A DNA stretch of 64,000 nucleotides, from contig OX388327.1 of assembly GCA_947579605.1 (NCBI GenBank), positions 9,349,122-9,413,121 of the forward strand. The letters are read 5' to 3'. A model generated the notes under the pieces. That model did no database searches and was not told the origin of the DNA. It saw only the letters and a program-made list of their open reading frames with translations. The first letter of the stretch is position 1, and every line of letters begins with the position of its first letter. Source of the stretch: Athripsodes cinereus (Eukaryota; Arthropoda; Insecta; Trichoptera; Leptoceridae). Made by a program: the position numbers and the translations under genes. Positions 51,728 to 62,115 of this stretch are shown piece by piece.

Positions 51728-52335
51728 GAAGTCCATTTACTTAGAGAGGTCCTAGCTTATTATTATTAGCTATAGGATTTTTTTGTCTGGAACTAAAAGA
51801 GTGAATAATAAAAAGAGTCAGCAACTAAATGTATGCACGGAAAGAGACTGATGAAGAGTGAGAATTGAAAGCGATGAATGTTATGTGAAAGTAGTTTCTC
51901 TTACAAAGTTTCGTTTTTACACAATCAATGTTTGAATAGGGCTACCATGTGAAAGATAACAGCGCTCTCGATTATTTGTCAACTCATTTTTGACAAACTG
52001 TATGTATGTATTGTATATATGATTTTGGCACGCATAGAGCTGATTATTATTATGACATGTACCTAATTTGGTGCTAAATAGATCTTAAGTTCATTTTTTT
52101 AAATAAGATTGTGTAGTTTTAACTCACGTATTTGGATGAATATCTGTTTTTAAACCCGAGCGATGCCGGGTTTTAAAAGCTAGTAATTAATAATACGAAT
52201 ACAGAATAATAACCTCACCCACACACACACACACACTGCAAGATGGAAGTTTATAAATAAGGTTGCGCAAACCGATTACAAAGAAAACAATGATAACGGA
52301 TTTCATAGTTTAATTTCTAATGTGGCTTAGTAAAT
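51728..52335. other. Unassigned; (CA)n at 52218-52236
   Basis: Besides the dinucleotide tract, I see no repeat or gene. Confidence 0.4.
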
Positions 52336-52440
52336 AATTAGTATCTTCTTCTTCTTCTCCTTGGGCAATTATTAGTCCCACATGGTGGTGGGGTCTGCCT
52401 TTCTTGTTTGGTTACGCCACCGGGAGTAACCCTCTATTTG
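52336..52440 (-). pseudogene. RT C-terminal fragment (KTRKADPTTTW type)
   Basis: Minus strand: RWRNQTRKADPTTMW, then CTCAAGGAGAAGAAGAAG-like end ((GAA)n at 52349-52359). Same family as 42155. Confidence 0.6.
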
Positions 52441-52857
52441 TATCATACTGATAATTAAAAAACAATTTACAATGCGTCGTTTTGTGGAATGAATCATTGT
52501 CAAATGCGTATAACTGAAGGGTTAAAATTATTTGCGTTATACATGAGGTTTAAGAAGCACCTGCCTTTTATAGGACTCTCTCATACATGAAATAGTGAGA
52601 GACTTCTACGGGTTTAATTTAAATTCATCTTAAAGTAATCTGACTTCAGTAGAGTTTTTAAACCTTTTTAACACCCCTAATTACTACATACATGAAATAC
52701 ATACATACCTTTATTTACACATTCGCTTCAGGTCCCGAAACTTTAATAAATTACTAACACGCTGCTACCGCGCCAGTTTTGCCCTTGTTTTTAGATGAAT
52801 GAATTAAGACAAAACATACACATGTAGATTTATCAAAGATATATAAGTATAATCTAA
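52441..52857. other. Unassigned; family R scrap at 52555-52620
   Basis: AAGCACCTGCCTTTTATAGGACTCTC...GTGAGAGACTTC is a weak family R match. Confidence 0.35.
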
Positions 52858-53057
52858 NNNNNNNNNNNNNNNNNNNNNNNNNNNNNNNNNNNNNNNNNNN
52901 NNNNNNNNNNNNNNNNNNNNNNNNNNNNNNNNNNNNNNNNNNNNNNNNNNNNNNNNNNNNNNNNNNNNNNNNNNNNNNNNNNNNNNNNNNNNNNNNNNNN
53001 NNNNNNNNNNNNNNNNNNNNNNNNNNNNNNNNNNNNNNNNNNNNNNNNNNNNNNNNN
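52858..53057. other. Assembly gap (200 N)
   Basis: A run of exactly 200 N, a usual placeholder for a gap of unknown size. Linkage across it rests on scaffolding. Confidence 0.99.
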
Positions 53058-55460
53058 TATGTGTGTTTATACTGTGAAAATTCACTGAAAAATAATATTT
53101 AGTTATTGTATATGAAACACTTTCAAAGTATTCCATCCGGATTCTTTATAATTATTATAATATACTTGTTATATTTTGCACACCCTGCTTCATTTATGAA
53201 GACAGTGCACCCCTCACTTGTACAGCCGGAGTGAAGTGGCGAGGGTGCGAAACTCATCATCAATATTCTATAATATACTTAATAATAACTATTTCATACA
53301 ATAATAACATATAGATAGTGTGTTTAGTGGTCATATTTATATGTGTGTATTGTAACACTGTATTAGCCACAATGCACAGCACCATAATGCAAAACTATAA
53401 AATATTATATTATAATAATGCATCAGGAATACTTAAAGACCAGAGGTAATTACTCATTCGTGTAACAATGTGTGACAACCCTAATTTCAAAACAGTCCCA
53501 CATGTTCAGTTGTATCTATAAAATATTATTTAAAAAATAAATATATATAATTATGAATCTACGTTTTTACTAAACACCCTATTTGTAAGAAGTATGCTTG
53601 TGTTGTGAAGATGCAGTAGGTCAGCAGCAAGAATTATCTTTCGATTTAATTTATGAGACTCTACCAGCAGGCTACCAACCACCTAATATAATTCTTATAT
53701 TTTGTAGAATAATCTAGGGATTCCTCTGGAATATAATAGAGGTCTTCCATGTACTATTTTCTGTAAGTTCTGTAAAGGAATTCGAAAATGTCTTACATTT
53801 AAAATCTTATTGGGAACAAGATATACCTACCTTCCACCTTGATTGTCTTATTTTTTGTTAGCACAGAGAAGTCTTCCGTGTTCATTATGCTACTCCACTG
53901 ACTACCCTTTTTGTGGATGATAAATAAATAAATAAACATTTTTTTGGCATTAACAAAGTATATGTACAAGCTTGTTCCATAAGCAAAAGGCGAGCTTATC
54001 TCATAATTACCGATGCGATATCATCCAACTCTACCTGGAAAATAAAAATGAATATATTAAACAAAACTAAAACGTCAAGATGATATATCACGATAGTAAA
54101 GATAGGTATAGTATATATACCAATCTAAAAATTGTGTCTTTTTTCAACCTAGGACCACAGATTTCATATTAAAAGGTTTTCCTGCACTTTTTTAATCCTG
54201 TTTCGTCAAATACTTATGTACATCATACTATGTATGTACATCATACTATGTATGTACCTACATTGAGACCGCTAGTAGCTATCTATTGTCAGAATATAAT
54301 AAAAAACCAATTTCACACGTGCACTTTTTAACAATAAATTATTATTGTGATTTTTATTATATCGAGGGTGGCATCAAAAGGGTTGAAATGAATGTACGAA
54401 GTTGCCTCTTGGAATCCTTGGAATCGAATAGGTGTTTTTTTTAATATACATATATAAAGGTCAAGGGACACTGCATTCCTTGTGACACCACGATCATAAT
54501 TAATCTATCGTGTCATCCTTCTGTGTCATATCTCACTCTCAAGACCTACGTGCGAGAAGCTTCATCTTCTCCGAATCCAGCGGTGGTCTTCCGAGGATTT
54601 GACTTCTGAGATGCTATGATGGTATAGATAGATTAAAAATAGTACGTGTTTTTGTGTTGTTGCAATCATTTAAAAATCATTTTTCACTTTTTTCCTACTA
54701 CTATTATGACTTTTGACATCAGCAGCTGTCAAAATCTTTAGTGTTGACATCACCTAAAATAATTGATAATGATTACTTTTATTATTATTATTACTGTTGG
54801 CCAAACAATGACAGAAGTGACAATGGCCACATTATTAATTATTATAATATTGTCTGTGGCATGAACTAAACACCTTTACACTATTAAATAACTAGATTTA
54901 AACCTGACATTGCTCGGACATTTTGATATCATCAATTCACCTTTTCTGAATGTCTTTGTCATGTGATTAAGGGAGGAGTTCCCACCACTTACTCCTGGAT
55001 GTTTCAAAAATATCAGTTCTCATGTCATCCAGTCAGTCTAAAGCAAAAGCTTTTCTTCTTTTTATTGTCGTTATGGGATTCCCTCTGCAAAACCCACTCG
55101 AGAATTTTTTATTTTTATTTATTTTTAAATATAATATACCACTGCCAGCTTGACAGTTCTAAAACCTAATTGCTGGATAGTGGACAACACAATTACCTAC
55201 CTATGACAAATCATCTATAATTTAAAAATTTAAAAATAACTACAAAATTACAAACTTATAATCAAAAAAAATTAAAAAAAAAACTTACAATATTTTGTAA
55301 AACACCTCGCAATAAAATTTCGTCCACTATTTAAAATTAAAAAACAAAGTAAACCAAAAAAAGTATATCAAAAAATATCAATATGTACATAAATAACCAC
55401 CATATTATTTTCAGACCGACTACAAAATGATCCCTTGATGTACCTACGCTTGGTGGAAAA
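53058..55460. other. 2.4 kb, largely unassigned
   Basis: A minus family R scrap lies at about 53866-53925 (GCTACTCCACTGACTACCC). An 18-bp unit (TGTACATCATACTATGTA) is repeated twice at 54217-54252. A 68-codon frame at 54963-55169 is unrecognised. No host exon found. Confidence 0.4.
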
Positions 55461-56308
55461 TCTCACACCGAGGATCACACACTCACACACATACACAACA
55501 TAATACATAGTTTTCTCACACCGAGGATGATACACTCACACACATACACAACATAATACATAGTTTTCTCACACCGAGGATGACACACTCACACACATAC
55601 ACAACATAATACATAGTTTTCTCACACCGAGGATGACACACTCACACACATACACAACATAATACATAGTTTTCTCACACCGAGGATCACACACTCACAC
55701 ACATACACAACATAATACATAGTTTTCTCACACCGAGGATCACACACTCACACACATACACAACATAATACATAGTTTTCTCACACCGAGGATCACACAC
55801 TCACACACATACACAACATAATACATAGTTTTCTCACACCGAGGATGACACACTCACACACATACACAACATAATACATAGTTTTCTCACACCGAGGATC
55901 ACACACTCACACACATACACAACATAATACATAGTTTTCTCACACCGAGGATCACACACTCACACACATACACAACATAATACATAGTTTTCTCACACCG
56001 AGGATGACACACTCACACACATACACAACATAATATATAGTTTTCTCACACCGAGGATGACACACTCACACACATAAACAACATAATACATAGTTTTCTC
56101 ACACCGAGGATGACACACTCACACACATACACAACATAATACATAGTTTTCTCACACCGAGGATGACACACTCACACACATACACAACATAATATATAGT
56201 TTTCTCACACCGAGGATGACACACTCACACACATACACAACATAATACATAGTTTTCTCACACCGAGGATGACACACTCACACACATACACAACATAATA
56301 TATAGTTT
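55461..56308 (+). repeat. 53-bp minisatellite, 16 units
   Basis: Unit: TCTCACACCGAGGATSACAC, then ACTCACACACATACACAAC, then ATAATAYATAGTTT. Unit starts fall every 53 bases without indels. One position is C in units 1, 5-7, 9 and 10 and G in the rest; unit 2 has GATGAT; units 11, 14 and 16 end AATATATAG; unit 12 has CATAAACAAC. No coding capacity and no spacers, so it is not a CRISPR array. Confidence 0.97.
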
Positions 56309-56384
56309 TAGAATCTTGTACCTTGAAGTATACATAACTTTTCTTACGTCTATCTTACAGTTACGTACGAATACGAATTCAGGA

Positions 56385-56490
56385 ATTAAAATATTACAAA
56401 ATTTGCCATGTAGAGAACGACTTGCATGTTTATTATATGCAGTTAGTCTACTTGATATCCCATTTGTGGGAAATGATATCGATGAAGGCA
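56385..56490 (-). repeat. RT-3'-end repeat (family R), minus copy
   Basis: GTAGAGAACGACTTGCATGTTTATTATATGCAG, GATATCCCATTTGTGGGAAATGATATCGATG. The terminal ATGGTA is altered. Confidence 0.6.
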
Positions 56491-56547
56491 ACTTGTACAG
56501 CTAGACTTTACTATCTCTCCCTAGAAAAAAATCATTCATAAATACAA

Positions 56548-56654
56548 CATCCATGCTATCATAGTGTTTCTCATTAGTGGGTTGGCCAGCAGACTAACTT
56601 AAAGACAAGGCATTCAGAATGGGTGGTAGGTACGTTATCACTGATTTGAGATGT
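56548..56654 (+). repeat. RT-3'-end repeat (family R), plus copy
   Basis: GTTGGCCAGCAGACTAACTTAAAG, GGCATTCAGAATGGGTGGTAGG, CACTGATTTGAGATGTTAAA. Confidence 0.6.
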
Positions 56655-56802
56655 TAAATCGTGGTAATATGGAAGAAATCACTTGATAGTGATAATGTCG
56701 CCACTGCATATCATCCTAGTATTTTAATGTTTGTATTGTTTTATTTAGTAGGTACTGTTTTGTTAAAACTGTTATAAGATGTGCAAAAAGAGTAAATAAA
56801 TG
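56655..56802 (+). mobile_element. LINE 3' tail, second subfamily
   Basis: GTGGTAATATGGAAGAAATCAC, AGTGATAATGTCGCC, AAGATGTGCAAAAAGAGTAAATAAATG. Collinear with the tail at 36790-37018. Confidence 0.6.
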
Positions 56803-56834
56803 TCTTAGAGAAAATCCTGGGTTCCAAAATGCCC

Positions 56835-56880
56835 TTGCTTGCTACCACACTTATGGAAGATGCCGTGATGGTATAGGTCA
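56835..56880 (-). repeat. RT 3' terminus scrap
   Basis: GCTACCACACTTATGGAAGATGCCGTGATGGTATAGG, 40 bp of family R in reverse. Confidence 0.55.
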
Positions 56881-57000
56881 TTAAATAAACATATCGTTTT
56901 AGACATACAGACATACATACATATTCACCTACAGACACAAATATTTATGTAGGGGTTATAATATTGTAAGTAAGTGCCTTCCTAATTTCATTTTTTTTCA

Positions 57001-57528
57001 ACAGGAAACACTGAGGGGAACTCAAAGGGAATGACGATGATAAATAATGAACAGATAATTGGACGTTTGGAAGTGATGAAAAATTATAGAATATTGTTAC
57101 TATTATTTATGGTAGGTACTTGCTAGACTAGACGAATTATTAAGAGGGTAGTCTGTCAAAATAATATGTTGAATAAATTTATCAGGCCATGTTTATGTAG
57201 AAAATCATAGATTTTTTTATGTTTAGTTACTTCTTCGTTCGGTAGGCATTCCTTCGATTTCCGATATTTCTTCTTCATGTTAGGTTCCACAACTTGAAGC
57301 ATCACGTAATCGGATAAATTCAAAAATGTTATTTTTAAACTTACTATGCTTGTATGTAGAAATATTAAGTATGATATTTTAGTATGTTCAACGTTAGGTA
57401 TATATAATATAACTGAATTTACCAAAACAATCGAATCCTGTTGAATACATGCGAAACTTAAATGGAAAATAATCAATGTTGCTGTATAAGGAAATCAGTA
57501 TAAATAATTAGGTATAACACAACATGTA
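57001..57528. other. Unassigned, with one 106-codon minus frame
   Basis: 57156-57476 (-) encodes 106 residues, including MLQVVEPNMKKKYRKSKECL and PNEEVTKHKKIYDFLHKHGL. The second half looks more like protein than the hydrophobic first half. I recognise no domain and cannot say whether it is an exon. Confidence 0.25.
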
Positions 57529-57648
57529 TAAACAATTCACACAGATCGAGCTAGTCCCAAAATAAGATATGAATATTGTATTATGGGTATAACGCGACGA
57601 TATACATACATAATTATAGGTATACAATGCACTAAACACATACACCTA
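57529..57648 (-). mobile_element. SINE family S1, 3' half
   Basis: Reverse complement of the S1 body: ATCGAGCTAGTCCCAAA, ATTATGGGTATAACGCGACGATA, CAATGCACTAAACACATAC. The tRNA head is missing; the break coincides with the LINE fragment that begins at 57651. Confidence 0.75.
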
Positions 57649-57650
57649 CA

Positions 57651-58382
57651 TTGACATCACAAAGAACAGTTTATGGGGACCGTGCCCTTTATTATGCCGG
57701 TCCTAGGCTCTGGAATAGTTTACCTCTAGGTCTCAGGCAGGCCGCTGACTACGACAGTTTCAGGAGAGTCCTGAAAGCATATTTGTTCATAAGGTTTTAC
57801 ACATGGCACACTAAGTATATTATATTTTTAAATTTTGGACAAAGAAGACTGAATATCTGCTGCACAAAATGTAATTATTTTATTTATTTATTTATTATTA
57901 TGATTTTTTATCTCTCTGACAATAATTTTTAATTGATATTATGTAATTTTAAAACGAACGTGGATGTCACCATCTCATTTGAAGACTAATATACTGACGT
58001 TCATGACAATTATTACTAATACAGCCAATAATAACTCATTCGCAGACGGATTTCACTCATTGACATTCTTAGATTATTCTCTGACCCATCTTTGTATTGT
58101 AATGTGTGTTTATTTTTATAATTGACAGTATTATTGAGACATGCTTGTAAATAATTGATTTTGTTTGACTAGTTGTTTTTATTAATTTATTATAAGGTTT
58201 TAGCTTTCTTTTTTTTATTTTTGCTAACTTCAATAATTCTATTGTTTTACATATATCTCATTGGTATTTCTGCCACAACACAGCCCTATGGCTAGTGTGG
58301 AAGACATTTTTTATGATTGTGTTAAGTATGTTCAACTGTGTTATTATGAAAATGTAAAGACGATATTATTTGAATAAAGATG
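57651..58382 (+). pseudogene. LINE RT C-terminus plus 3' UTR
   Basis: TSQRTVYGDRALYYAGPRLW, NSLPLGLRQAADYDSFRRVL, KAYLF: the YGDRAxxxAGPRLWNSLPLxLR end of CR1/Jockey-like RT proteins. Coding similarity ends at about 57810. About 570 bp of non-coding sequence then reaches TTTGAATAAAG at 58370-58380, which may be its 3' end. The start Met is within the fragment and not native. Confidence 0.75.
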
Positions 58383-58465
58383 TTGATCCTAAATAATGTA
58401 AAGCGCCCTTGAAGTGATATTATCACAGTACGGAGCTATATAAGTGGTCATATTATTATTATTAT
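58383..58465 (+). repeat. Short interspersed repeat M6, copy 2
   Basis: TGTTGATCCTAAATAATGTA, GTGATATTATCACAGTACGG, AGCTATATAAGTGGTCATATTA; collinear with 29714-29806. Confidence 0.65.
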
Positions 58466-59717
58466 TTTTATACATGTAACACTAAGAACCAATTTATATG
58501 ACTTTATTGTTGTTTAAAAAATTATTCAATAATATGCTTCTCACTGAATTAAAATGAATATACAGGTCGTTATTTGTTGAATGTCTTATATATGTGATTA
58601 TATAGGAATACACTCGTCTTTTTGTATGTACGAGTATGTCATTGTAAAGCCTATAGAAACAATTGGAGACCTATTTTTCCCGGGGACTCCATGGATACTT
58701 TAAAAACATATTATAGTCTAACATATCACACTTGTTCTTCTGCGGAATTCCCCCTCAGCGAATAAGTAAATAAATAAATTGTGTACAGTTGGGTTAACTC
58801 TATTAACATATCAATTGCCTTTAGGCAATCATTACCAACAACCTATTGTTGTGTTTTATTGCCAATGCCAATCGATTCATCGAAACATTGTGAAATTCGA
58901 TTCGACAAAAGCAATACATAAAAATTGGTTATGGTGTTTATTACCTACATGTATGAACATATTGTATGTCAATGCGATATTGCACTATGTCATTTTGTCA
59001 CATCTCACAAAATAGGTAGCCAGTAGTCAACTGTGTCGCTAGAAGTCGTTTATCAGCACGGTCCTTCAAAGTTTTTTTACAAAATTGCACATAGGTACTT
59101 TTCATATGTTTGTTAATTTAAAATTAGCTATACTGTCAAAAAATTTCGTGGGTAGTTATTACCTATTGCAGTTACATTTTTTAAAACTTTATTTAGAACT
59201 GTATGAGATGTCAAGTTTAAATGGAAGTCGAGATATCAATTTATTTTTTTATTTATTTAAATTCGATCAATTTAAATATTCTCGAATATCAAATTTAAAT
59301 CGAGTTGAAAAACCTTAACAAAATTTTTACATTTTTTTTTTAATTCTATGAGTAGCTATCACAAAATACGTACAATGCATTTTCAAGATAGTCGATTTAG
59401 CCATCAAAGAAGACATAATGAAGATTACAAGACTAATGATTTGGCCTAAATTTGACATAATGTAATTTACCTTCGATTTACAGAATGTACTTAATTTATG
59501 AACAATACAAAATATTACATGTGTTTAAATGTTCTTCATTATGTGTTTTTTTGTATAGATGATTTAATTTCCCCGATTTCTGTGACATTTGGTAGAATTG
59601 CATTTATTTTATTATTATGTAGGTACAGATTCAATTCATGCGGTAAGCTGCAGTGCCACCCACCCTGAATGTCATATAATATATTTTTATTTATAGAGAA
59701 GGCGTTATTTCATACAT
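58466..59717. other. Unassigned 1.25 kb
   Basis: Open frames of 77-78 codons at 58779 and 59085 (+) have no recognisable domains and AT-rich codon use. No repeats paired. Confidence 0.35.
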
Positions 59718-60090
59718 CCATACCATCACGGCATATCCTAAAAGTGGGGTAGCCAGAGGTTTAGCTGCACGTAATAAACATGCAGATTGTCCTCTCCAAT
59801 CAATACACATTAAGGGTTGCACCCTCCCTCACCCATGAATGTTACAGGAATGTCAGTTCCTAGGTCATCCATGAACGTTACAGGAATGACAGTTCCTATG
59901 CCATCCATACTCTTCATGCAAATTCTTTCTAAGGAAGGGCTCAAGGTTCGCCTGAATGATTACATCTCTACACCAAATAATAAAAAGGTATTCACGATGG
60001 GTGGCATGCCTCATCGCAGAGTTAAAGATGATAATTATCTTAAATATTATCGTCGTTGCATATTCAAAAAGGGACATGTGAATTCATAAA
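59718..60090 (+). repeat. Family R copy containing a 2 x 37-bp tandem insert
   Basis: TACCATCACGGCATATCCTAAAAGTGGGGTAGCCAG and ATGCAGATTGTCCTCTCC precede the insert, and CACGATGGGTGGCATGCCTCATCGCAGAGTTAAAGATG follows it. Between them, 59832-59868 and 59869-59905 are two copies of a 37-bp unit (CCATGAAYGTTACAGGAATG...). Confidence 0.65.
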
Positions 60091-60324
60091 TGTTTTGACA
60101 TTTCCAGAATTAACTGTTCATAATGACATCATAACCATTTTATAAATTGATTTTTAGTACATAGCAAATATTAAAATTCAATACTTAAAGAATAATATCA
60201 CATGCCAATAGAAAGTCCAAACTACAATTTTAATGCCTTAATGAACAGTTTTAAAAGAGTAGGTATGCCCAAATAAAAATGTGTGCAAATGTCTCTTTTT
60301 GAATATGCAACGACGTTATGTGTT

Positions 60325-60365
60325 CTTTTACGAACACCTGCCTTTTACAGGACACCATACCTAAA
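60325..60365 (+). repeat. Family R 3' scrap
   Basis: TTTACGAACACCTGCCTTTTACAGGACACC. Confidence 0.5.
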
Positions 60366-60464
60366 CCAACAAGGACTCCACGAAAATGAGAAATTTGAGA
60401 AGTTTTTTTAAATTTGTTTTCTTTTCATTAGGTTTCTAAGTAGCTATATGATAATCTCCTATCT

Positions 60465-60600
60465 CTCTACAATATCACTGCATTGCCTACAAGCAGGGTA
60501 ACAAATGAATTTACTGCGTGTAATGAATATACAGGTCGTCCTCTTTGTACCGTAAAAACACAAGCCATTCACAATAGGTGGCACACCTGCCTTTTACACC
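60465..60600 (+). repeat. Family R 5' half
   Basis: CACTGCATTGCCTACAAGCAGGGTAAC, AATATACAGGTCGTCCTCTTTGTACC, CACAATAGGTGGCACACCTGCCTTTTAC. Confidence 0.5.
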
Positions 60601-60624
60601 AATAAACTTACAGTATCTGAAAGA

Positions 60625-60820
60625 AAGAGTGTGCATGAGGAAACGCGGGCGTCCGAGAACCACGTGGCTTGATCACGTGGATCAAATTCTCAAGGACGGC
60701 CGCGTGTTGAGTAAGAGGAACCGACGTGCGTGTATGAGAAACTGTATGAATGTGGAGGAAGCGAAGGAAGTGTGTAAAGATAGATTTGGGACACGTCGTG
60801 AGGGTATAGTATAGTACCTA
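60625..60820 (+). pseudogene. RT C-terminal fragment (third copy of the YPTREAA family)
   Basis: ERVCMRKRGRPRTTWLDHVD, QILKDGRVLSKRNRRACMRN, CMNVEEAKEVCKDR, then FGTRREGIV. Compared with copies at 639 and 50985, about ten codons before the end (the WRSILSAYPT part) are deleted. It ends in GAGGGTATAGTATAG, the start of a (GTATA)n tail. The sequence differs enough to be a separate subfamily. Confidence 0.75.
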
Positions 60821-60830
60821 TAGTATAACT

Positions 60831-61448
60831 TACAGTAAAGAATGAAAAACTTTTTTTATTCCGTGCTCTTTATACTGGCTAAGGAATATTCTACAATTTT
60901 GTATCCAGCTTATGAAAGACATTGGTTTTATAACAAAATGCTATGAACATAAATCACATTATTTTCACTAGGTAGGTATATATGTGCACTTCTATTGTTC
61001 GTATCGTGTTCACACGTCGACAGGTGGCGTCATTGTAGCCTATTCACAGTACTAGTATACATTGTATTCTTGTTGTTGGAGTATCATCATTATGATTGTG
61101 TATTATAACTTGGGTAAATAGTACAGTAACTGACCACGTCTCTAATATATTTTTTGAAAATAAATTGTAAAATTAAAAATGGTATATATGATAATGTACA
61201 TCTTTCCCTCCAGTCCAGTCACAGCCATGAGGGTTACCAGGTTGACATCCAATCTTTCACATCAATATAAGTGAAGTAAATAGTTAGCTTGTGTGTTTGA
61301 ATCATTAATTAAAAAAATAGGTAGGTAGTTGGTGATTTGAGCACTTGAGAAGAATGAATGAAGACGGACAGAATCGCTATGAAAATATGTGATTATTGGT
61401 GACATACCTAGGGAAATATCGTGATAACGTTAAAAACAAATCTCCAGA
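60831..61448. other. Unassigned stretch
   Basis: Nothing supported. Confidence 0.35.
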
Positions 61449-61648
61449 GGCCTGAGTCAATAACACATTTTCACATTACGTTTTCGTTGCGTTAACGTTC
61501 GAGTATAGACGAAGTTGCAAGCAAGTGTCAATTTCGTTGCTAAGATACACAATAGTTACGAAAATTAACACTTTGGCGCAACATCGTCTATATTTGAACG
61601 CTAACGGATCGAAAACGTAACGTGAAAATGTGTTATTGACTCAGGCCT
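61449..61648. mobile_element. Palindromic MITE M1, copy 3
   Basis: 200 bp, ends GGCCTGAGTCAATAACACATTTT. More diverged than copies 1 and 2 (GTCAATAAC in place of GTCAAAAC) but with the same ACGTTTTCGTT and AGACGA.GTTG blocks. Confidence 0.75.
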
Positions 61649-62039
61649 ACAGGCCAGTTATTGTACATCTTACCCTATAGTAAAGTATTTTATTAATAGT
61701 GGATGTGTGAATAACATGACCATAAATAATAATTGTTAGATATAATAACCATGTGACAAAGAAGTGATCATAACAGAAATATAATATAGAGGGCGAGACC
61801 ATAGACAAGATTATGCTATTGAGAATATTACTCAACATACATCTCATCTGCACAATCAACAGACTGTGCAAAGTTCCTTTAGTAGGAAACAGAAAAGGTG
61901 TTCCTATGCATAAGAACCGGCTTAGGCTGGTTTAAGTGCACTTTACCCATGGTACCTACGTACACAAATTTTCACCAAGATTATGCTACATACCTATAGT
62001 TGACGCTTCAATACTTACTGATGTCTAATTTTATTGACA
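61649..62039. other. Unassigned stretch
   Basis: Nothing supported. Confidence 0.35.
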
Positions 62040-62115
62040 GGAGAGGTGTATTTTTATCACAAGCAATTAGTCATCTGGCTACCCCACCTGAGGAAGATGC
62101 CGTGTTGGGATGGAT
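62040..62115 (-). repeat. RT-3'-end repeat (family R), minus copy
   Basis: TCACAAGCAATTAGTCATCTGGCTACCCCACCTGAGGAAGATGCCGTGTTGGGATGGATAG. Confidence 0.55.

Noticed and set aside
52804..53136. 110-codon minus frame
   Set aside because: It runs through the 200-N gap, so most residues are unknown.
55461..56308. CRISPR-like array
   Set aside because: Units are contiguous 53-bp copies without unique spacers, in a eukaryotic context; it is a minisatellite.
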